Shown here: piece after piece, positions 58,152-64,000 of the stretch
Layout of the letters: each line of letters starts with the position of its first letter
Position numbering within the stretch: position 1 is the stretch's first letter
From: Gigantopelta aegis
Lineage: Eukaryota > Mollusca > Gastropoda > Neomphalida > Peltospiridae
Direction of reading: 5' to 3'
Assembly (NCBI RefSeq): GCF_016097555.1
Contig: NC_054713.1
Coordinates: forward strand, 40,850,793-40,914,792
Length of the DNA: 64,000 nucleotides
Notes under the pieces: generated by a model
Told to the model about the DNA's origin: nothing
The model's input: the letters and a program-made list of their open reading frames with translations, nothing else
Database searches by the model: none
Made by a program: the position numbers and the translations under genes

Positions 58152-58439
58152 TATATTGAAGATACAATACTGCGAAAAACAGACAAAAAGAAACAAATGT
58201 TTTATTAACAATGTACCTATGTGTATGTGATGGGTCACTCATATTGTTAGTACTACATGTTAACGATGCCCGTCCAACACACTAATTATGAAAGAAGGAA
58301 TGTATGGCCCAGAGTGAGGTTTCCTAGGTAGCATTTGGATTTCAATTAGAGGCAACAACAAAATGGTAAAAGTTATGCAAACTCATGTACCTACTATGAC
58401 CCCAACAAATGGGTTGTCTCAACGCACCTATATCTGAAG

Positions 58440-58610
58440 TGCTATCCCGTCTGTGGGATGGTGCATATAAAAGATCCCTTGCTACTAATAGACAAACGTA
58501 GTGGGTTTCTTCTCTATGACTGTGTCAAAATGACCATATGTTTGACATCCAATAGCCGATGATTAATAAATCAATGTGCTCTAGTGGTGTCGTTAAACAA
58601 AACAAACTTT
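58440..58610 (+). repeat. SINE, head-truncated (GTCGTTAAACAAAAC tail)
   Basis: Starts at GTGCTATCCCGTCTGTGGGA and runs to the tail. Confidence 0.85.
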
Positions 58611-58611
58611 T

Positions 58612-59119
58612 TAAAAAAAAACTATATCTGAAATTCTGTATGTTGTGCCCATGCAATGCGTTCTCACCATGGGTATAAAAGTGTGCATGATTGCCATCCA
58701 CATATTCACGCACACTTCAGTGAAAATGCATCCTGTTTTTGACTTTCTTAATGCTGGTCCTGGTCTTTGTGCACAGGAAATGGATCCAGTCATTTGAAGT
58801 CGTTGCCTCATCCACCCAATCACACTTGACTGACATTAAAGTGCCTCACAACTTCTCGTTGACTGTGTTCAGTCTGTAACAGAACTACTCCATTGCCCTT
58901 CTCAACATTAGTCAAAACTCGATGCAAATGTGTACAACGAACTACTGCTATAACTAACTATCATGGTCCCTTCCAGGTCATTATAAGCGTACTTTACTCG
59001 TGTGTGTGTGTGTATGATGTTGATTCATGCTGCGACCCAATGCACCTCAGGAGAATACCCTACCCCTGTGAATACTCTATAACTGAAGTCTGGGAGGTCA
59101 GTTGTTCGGCTGTTCTTAC
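58612..59119. other. Intergenic between the CYP4 genes, nothing recognised
   Basis: No exon or repeat family identified. Confidence 0.3.
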
Positions 59120-59362
59120 TTTCTTATACTTATTTTCATGCTTATATTCAATCAAGGTTCAAGCACGTTGTCCTTGGCACACACCTCAGCTATCTGGGCT
59201 GTCTGTACAGGTCAGTGGCAAGTTGTTAGTGGTTAGAGAGAGAAACGTCCTTGTGGTGGTTTTACACCTACCCAATGATGAGCAGTTAAACTTGACCTGA
59301 GTGGGAACCAGTACCAGGATGTGAACGCAGTATCTACCAGCCTCAAGTCTGATGGTTTGATG
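59120..59362 (-). repeat. tRNA-derived SINE (ACCGGCCTCGG-head family), head-trimmed
   Basis: TTCAAGCACGTTGTCCTTGG and AACTTGACCTGAGTGGGAAC in family order. A second copy follows at once. Confidence 0.75.
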
Positions 59363-59382
59363 GTTTAACCATTACCCATTTC

Positions 59383-59615
59383 ATTTCATTTTCCTGCTTA
59401 TATCCAATTAAGATTCTAGAATGCTGTACTGGGCATACACCTCAGCTGTTTGGACTGTCCAGGACAGTGAGTTAGTGCTCAGTGGTTAGTTAGAGAGAAG
59501 AAGGTGTAGTGGTCTTGCACCTACACATTGAGTTGTTAAAACTTGCTCTGGGTGGGAGCCGGTATCGAGCTGCGAACCCAGTACCTACCAACCTTAAATA
59601 TGATGGTTTAACAAC
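59383..59615 (-). repeat. tRNA-derived SINE, same family and orientation as its neighbour
   Basis: CATTTCATTTTCCTGCTTAT to GAACCCAGTACCTACCAACC. Head decayed. Confidence 0.78.
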
Positions 59616-59706
59616 TACTCTACCAAAGAATTTGCAGCTATTTGATTACAGAACTTGTATCACAAGATTCATGTAAGAGTTACTGGACTTGTATCTTTAG
59701 CTAGAC

Positions 59707-59821
59707 TCAGTTATTCCCTTTAATTCGTGGTTTGGCGAAGACGTGAATTCCTTCCTCGCTCCTCATTACTGCGGCAAAGCGTTTCGCAACTTTATGACTT
59801 GTGTCAAGTTCTAAACTGTAC
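59707..59821 (-). CDS. CYP4-B exon 11: C-terminus and stop
   Basis: Acceptor TTATTTAAG, phase 2 entry. It encodes YSLELDTSHKVAKRFAAVMR and SEEGIHVFAKPRIKGNN then TGA. Present once only, unlike CYP4-A. Confidence 0.87.
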
Positions 59822-62341
59822 CTTAAATAAAAACAAAAAAGAAAAAATTAATACAAGAAATGCAGGGATTTATCCAATTTAGACAGCATCCAGTGTTTAG
59901 GAAGGAAGGAAATGTTTTATTTAACGACGCACAGAACACATTTTATCATTGATGAAAGAGGAAACCCGCTCTCGCCACTTCATGTGCTACTCTTTTCGAT
60001 TAACAGCAAGGGATCTTTTATATACACCATCCCACAGACAGAAGAGTACCTACCATGGCCTTTGTTACACCAGTTGGGGAGCACTGGCTGGAATGAGAAA
60101 TAGCCCAATGGGTCCACCGACGGGAATCGAGCCTAGATCGATCGCGCTGTACCACTGTCAGTGTTTAGAGAGTCACATTTTAGAATTAAGACAATTTGGG
60201 AACATTAAATGTGTCTGGTTTTGACATGATTTCAGTTTGTTCAGGGTCCAGTTTATACAGGTTTCATTGTAATAGTACAGCACATGGATTATAGGGAGGG
60301 AGATAGTTCACTTTTTTTTATCAACATTTTCATGAGTATACAAACTGTACAATGGGAAATGGAGGTGGGTATACTGGGATTTGTAACATCTGGTTTATAA
60401 AAAAATCTGCCCCCTTTCTGACACCAGCCTATCCATATTATCACATATTGATTTAGTGGTGTACACCCAGTGTTTATGTGCATAATTGTATGGGACTTGT
60501 CAACATCAAATAGGCTGAAAATTAGTTTCGTCCCTCCACAAAAAAACATAATAAATAATTTGAAAAAAAATAATTTAAAGAATTTTTTTTATTTAATTCT
60601 CAAGACAAGGGATGTACACCCTACTCACATAGTCTCTACAGGTGGCCCCTGTCTAATTACAACCAGGTAGTAGCAAGTAGCAAAGCTTGTGTATTGAAAC
60701 TCTAAACGACCAAACAACTACAGTGCGAGTAAAATTCTTAATTAATACAAACCGGTGAAGAATTCGGGCCAGAATTACTTTCTCCTCATTCATAGCAAAA
60801 TGTTGCCCAATGCAGTTTCTGAAAGAAAAAGGAGAACACCTTTTAAAATTCAACAAAAAACACACAGGGCCAGATTAACAAAAACTTTATATTTTATTTT
60901 ATATTTATTTATATAGAGTAGGATAAACAAATGTACATTTGTGACCCCCTTTTTTTAACAATGGGTTTACCATTTTTATTTCACAGAAGTCAAACGTTTA
61001 TTGAAGAGCCCTTGTGTCATTAATCCCCTCCTAAATATTTATCCTGGGTCTGCCCAAGCAGCTCAGCTGTGCCCAGGACAGTGTGCTTGAACCGTACATG
61101 GATATAACATGAAACAATGTTAAAAAATCAATCAATCATAGCTGGGCCTGGCTAAAAAATGGCAGAAATGCATAATGTTCTTTGATAATGCTGTGGATAT
61201 TGAGTCGTGCTTGGAACTGGGATAGGACAGAATATTGTTGCAAGCTACATCTAGATCTGATTTTTCGCAATAATATCCTGTTCGCATTAATTTCCTGAGT
61301 AATTAAATCATACCTGGGCCCCGCTGAAAACGACAGAAATGCGTAATGATCTTTGCAGTTTGTATTCCGAGGCAGAAATCGTGTGGGTCGGAGCTGGGAA
61401 GGGACAGAAGATTATCGTCGGCTGCATCTAGACCCATGTTTTTTGCAATAAATTATGATAAAAATGCCAGAAACGCATAATAGTTTTCAGTGGCATAGCG
61501 TGGGTTGCCAGCGCCCGGGGCAAGGCAAGTATTGTGCCCCCTAACCAGTGGACCGTTAGCACTCCCCCGAGTCCCTTCTACCAGTCCAGAATTTTGCACC
61601 CTGGGCAACCGCCCACGCTATGCCACCAATGGTTTTTGATATTGGTATTCTGTGGAAGAATAATGGGACAGAATATTATCGCAAACTACATCGATACGTT
61701 TTGCAGTAACATCTTATTAGCATTAATTTCCTAAGTAATGAAACATACCAGTCTTTGCATTTTGAATTCTGTGGCAACCAATTCGGGGCGGAACTGAGCT
61801 GGGACAATATTACTACAAACTACATCTAGACAGTCCTTTTTGCAATAACATCTTGTTCGTATTAATTTCCTACGGTAAGTAAATAAATCATACCTGGCCC
61901 CAGCTGAAAATGGCAGATATGCGTAATCGTCTTTGCTATTTGTATTCTATGGCAGAAACCGGTCGGGTCATAAATAGGATGGGGCAGAATATTATTGCGA
62001 GCTATATTTTTTTTTTCTCAATAATATCCTGTTTGCGTTAATTTCCTCAGTAAATATCATACCTGGGGCCAGCTGAAAATGGCAGAAATGCATAATGATC
62101 TTTGCTGTTTGTATTCTGTGGCAGAAACCGGTCGGGTCGGAATTCAGACGGATCTTCCCAGACCGTGGGGTTGTGGTGAAGATTCATTATGTGAGCGGAA
62201 CACATCGTCCCCGTGGGGATCGTGATCCCATCAACCTCCAGCGGCTCCGTGAGGTATCTCTGTACAAACGGAACCGGGCAGTGCATGCGCAGTCCTTCCT
62301 TTATTACTCGAGTCAAGTATTCAAAGTGAGACAGGTCATTC
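59707..62341 (-). CDS. Cytochrome P450, CYP4 type (CYP4-B), last three exons; partial at window edge
   Basis: Exons 62063-62341 (279 bases), 60753-60818 (66) and 59707-59821 (115) match CYP4-A exons 9-11 in phase, splice positions and, for the first two, exact length. It encodes ExxR (RVIKEGLRMHCP), [32 protein letters not shown] and a C-terminus ending FAKPRIKGNN. Exons 1-8 are not visible in 62342-64000 and presumably lie beyond the right edge. Same family role as CYP4-A (ER mono-oxygenase). The pair is a head-to-tail duplication. Degenerate copies of exon 9's end fill intron 9. The gene is intact over what is seen. Confidence 0.9.
59897..60162 (-). repeat. tRNA-derived SINE, with internal tail deletion
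   Basis: GGAAATGTTTTATTTAACGA tail, core GGGATCTTTTATATACACC, head decayed near CGATCGCGCTGTACC. In intron 10 of CYP4-B. Confidence 0.82.
60753..60818 (-). CDS. CYP4-B exon 10: heme-binding loop
   Basis: Acceptor TTCTTTCAG, donor GTTTGT. It encodes [20 protein letters not shown] and H. Confidence 0.93.
61120..62062 (-). repeat. About five degenerate tandem copies of the end of CYP4-B exon 9 plus donor and intron start
   Basis: Copies near 61137, 61309, about 61450-61640 (interrupted), 61744 and 61888 repeat the genuine block at 62058-62140: donor complement ATACCTGGGGCCAGCTGAAA, the TGGCAGAAA.GCATAATGATC stretch and the intron stretch CAATAATATCCTGTT..CATTAATTTCCT. Spacing is about 145-172 bases. 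Copies contain stops and frame shifts, for example a stop after DRFLP in the 61888 copy. Confidence 0.88.
61487..61627. repeat. Palindromic element inserted into one of the exon 9 copies
   Basis: Left AGTGGCATAGCGTGGGTTGC and right GCCCACGCTATGCCACC are inverted. About 140 bp, splitting a duplicated unit. Confidence 0.75.
62063..62341 (-). CDS. CYP4-B exon 9: ExxR to heme-loop start
   Basis: Acceptor TTAATATTCAG, donor GTATGA. It encodes [20 protein letters not shown] and [20 protein letters not shown]. Identical exon length to CYP4-A. Confidence 0.95.
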
Positions 62342-63189
62342 CTGAATATTAAGAAAATAACAATGAAATATCAGGGCTCAAATTTAATGGAGCTGGGCAG
62401 TGCATGCCCAGTTCTTCCTTTATTACAACAACAATGAAATATCATGGCTTAAATTTAACAGCAGGAACAACAACAGGAACTGCTATAGCTGCTATATTAC
62501 TCGGGTCAAGTATTCTAAATCAGGCAGATCATTCGTGAATATTAAAAAATATCAGCAACAATTTAACAGTGGCACCTACAGCAACTACAGCAGCTGTGAT
62601 ATGAATTGCTGTAGGTAACAAATTCTGAATTTCAAGCCCTGAACAATTAAACCACTTAAAGCTGTTGACATTAGTTTCTGAGGAATGTACCTTTTTGTTT
62701 AGCATAAAAGTAATTTTGAACTACTATACAAGGCTCAAACTTAAGAATTTGTCTCCCTTGGCAATTTCTTAAAGAATTGCCATGAGTGAAACGGCCCACC
62801 GATGGCAAGTATGAGCCTGGTTCTGGCATTTTTTTTTAAAGTGACATTTGCAGCAAATAAACATGACTGAAAGGTTATGTTACTGTATGTAGACATATTT
62901 CAAATGTGCAAATGTTAAATACTGGCAGATAATGTACACTAGGTGTATACACTTCACCATTGTTGAGGAGCTTTACTAATGGCACAAAATGCTCTCTACC
63001 TACTGCAATTTATATCTCAATGACAGCAATTGCCGTCAGTGCCATCGTTAAGTTCGAGCCCTGCTATAAATACTAGGATGCCTAGGAACACATTGGAGTT
63101 GCTAATACAGACAATTTAAACACAAAGTTGTAAGTAATATGTATGTTAATGATATTAAAAAGCTGTAATAGATACACAGTATCAGTGCA
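62342..63189. other. Intron 8 of CYP4-B (within window); short local duplications
   Basis: Pieces of exon 9's start recur: near 62385-62425 (GGGCAGTGCATGCCCAGTTC and TTCCTTTATTAC) and near 62500-62545 (ACTCGGGTCAAGTATTCTAA). These look like partial copies of exon 9's 5' half and acceptor (GTGAATATTAA). No exon 8 seen. Confidence 0.5.
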
Positions 63190-63262
63190 CATTGATTTAT
63201 TAATCACTGGCTATTGGATGTTAAACATTTGATCATTCTGACATGTAGTCTCATAGGAAACA
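63190..63262 (-). repeat. SINE tail fragment
   Basis: GCACATTGATTTATTAATCA to TCTCATAGG. Confidence 0.7.
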
Positions 63263-63287
63263 TGCTACATAGAGATGAGCACTCTCC

Positions 63288-63288
<1 letters not shown>

Positions 63289-63322
<34 letters not shown>
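63289..63322. repeat. Poly(C) run of about 34
   Basis: C homopolymer; length approximate. Confidence 0.85.
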
Positions 63323-63323
<1 letters not shown>

Positions 63324-63477
63324 TTCTGATCTTGCATATGCATGTATCCAATAAACAGAAGAGTACTTACCATGAGGTTTAATCTACCAGTCATGGTCAG
63401 TTTTTTGAGAAAAACAAAAACCAGTCCCATCACACCTCAGGCGAACACTCTACCGATAAACACATTAACAGTTAAAT

Positions 63478-63806
63478 TTTGTTTTGTTTAACGACACCAC
63501 TAGAGCACACCGATTTATTAATCATCGGCTATTGGATGTCAAACATTAAGTAATTCTGACATATACTCTTAGCGAGGAAACCTGCTACATTTTTCCATTA
63601 GCACCAAATGATCTTTTATATGCACTTTCCCACAGACATGACAACACATACCACAGACCTTTGATATAACTGTTGTGGAGCACTGGTTGGGATGGGAAAA
63701 AAACATCAATTAGAGAATGGGTCCACTTAGGTGATTTGATCCTATGACACAAGCAGTCGATCCCAGACTGACTGCGCATCAAGTGAGCGCTTTACCACTG
63801 GGCACA
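63478..63806 (-). repeat. tRNA-derived SINE, near full length
   Basis: GTTTTGTTTAACGACACCAC tail at the left, head near 63806 (CCCAGTGGTAAAGCGCTCAC on the minus strand). Confidence 0.85.
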
Positions 63807-64000
63807 TTATTAATCATCAGCTACTAAATGTTAAACGTTTGGTACTTCTGACATGTAGTGTTAGTGAAAAACCTTCTACATGTTGTTTCATTAGTATTAG
63901 GGATATTTTATATGCACTTTCCCACATACATGACAGCACATACCACAGGCTTTTGACATACCACTGGTTGGAATGGCAAAACAAATCATAATTGGAGAAT
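63807..64000 (-). repeat. Second SINE copy, running off the window
   Basis: ATTATTAATCATCAGCTACT tail and core up to the edge. It follows the previous copy in the same orientation. Confidence 0.75.

Overview
The window is animal (metazoan) nuclear DNA, most likely from a mollusc and perhaps a gastropod. Genes are split into many short exons with GT-AG introns of hundreds to thousands of bases. The sequence between exons is AT-rich and full of tRNA-derived SINEs, small terminal-inverted-repeat (TIR) elements, LINE tails and microsatellites. The SINE tail types (ending GTCGTTAAACAAAAC or GTCGTTAAATAAAAC) and a block rich in CGGACAGACAGACGGA-like motifs are ones I associate with molluscs. That taxonomic call rests on recall and was not searched. 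I saw no operons, CRISPR arrays, rRNA or standalone tRNA genes, and no LTR or virus-like elements.

Layout. (1) 1446-2000 (+): a complete dihydrofolate reductase reading frame with no introns. (2) 7181-23547 (-): a six-exon gene I assembled by reading splice sites and phases. It encodes a 601-residue secreted protein with a signal peptide, an IgGFc-binding-type N-terminal domain, two Asp-rich DNDCDG/DNDGDG motifs and a C-terminal PAN/apple-like module. (3) 29090-53247 (-): an eleven-exon cytochrome P450 of the CYP4 type, 514 residues, with every splice phase matching. (4) 59707-62341 (-): the last three exons of a second, paralogous CYP4 gene whose upstream exons lie beyond the right edge. The two P450 genes are head-to-tail neighbours with identical lengths for exons 9 and 10.

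The unusual content is in the P450 pair. At three separate exons the 3' end of a coding exon is tandemly copied just downstream of the genuine exon. CYP4-A exon 7 has 7 extra 48-49 bp copies, each with a 5' splice site and the codon for the CYP4 heme-linking Glu. CYP4-A exon 11 has about 3 extra 70 bp copies after the stop codon. CYP4-B exon 9 has about 5 degenerate copies of 145-170 bp. In addition, intron 2 of CYP4-A is filled by a 6 kb satellite of about 150 units of 39 bp. Its unit matches the terminus of a small TA-flanked TIR element found elsewhere in the same gene. The array is organised into 1166 bp higher-order blocks and starts 9 bases inside the intron. The very long reading frames across this array are artefacts of a 39 bp (13-codon) stop-free unit.

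Between genes I find only repeats and unannotated AT-rich DNA. The genes do not form an obvious pathway. DHFR serves folate metabolism, the CYP4 pair probably fatty-acid or xenobiotic omega-oxidation, and the secreted protein probably an extracellular, mucus or immune role.
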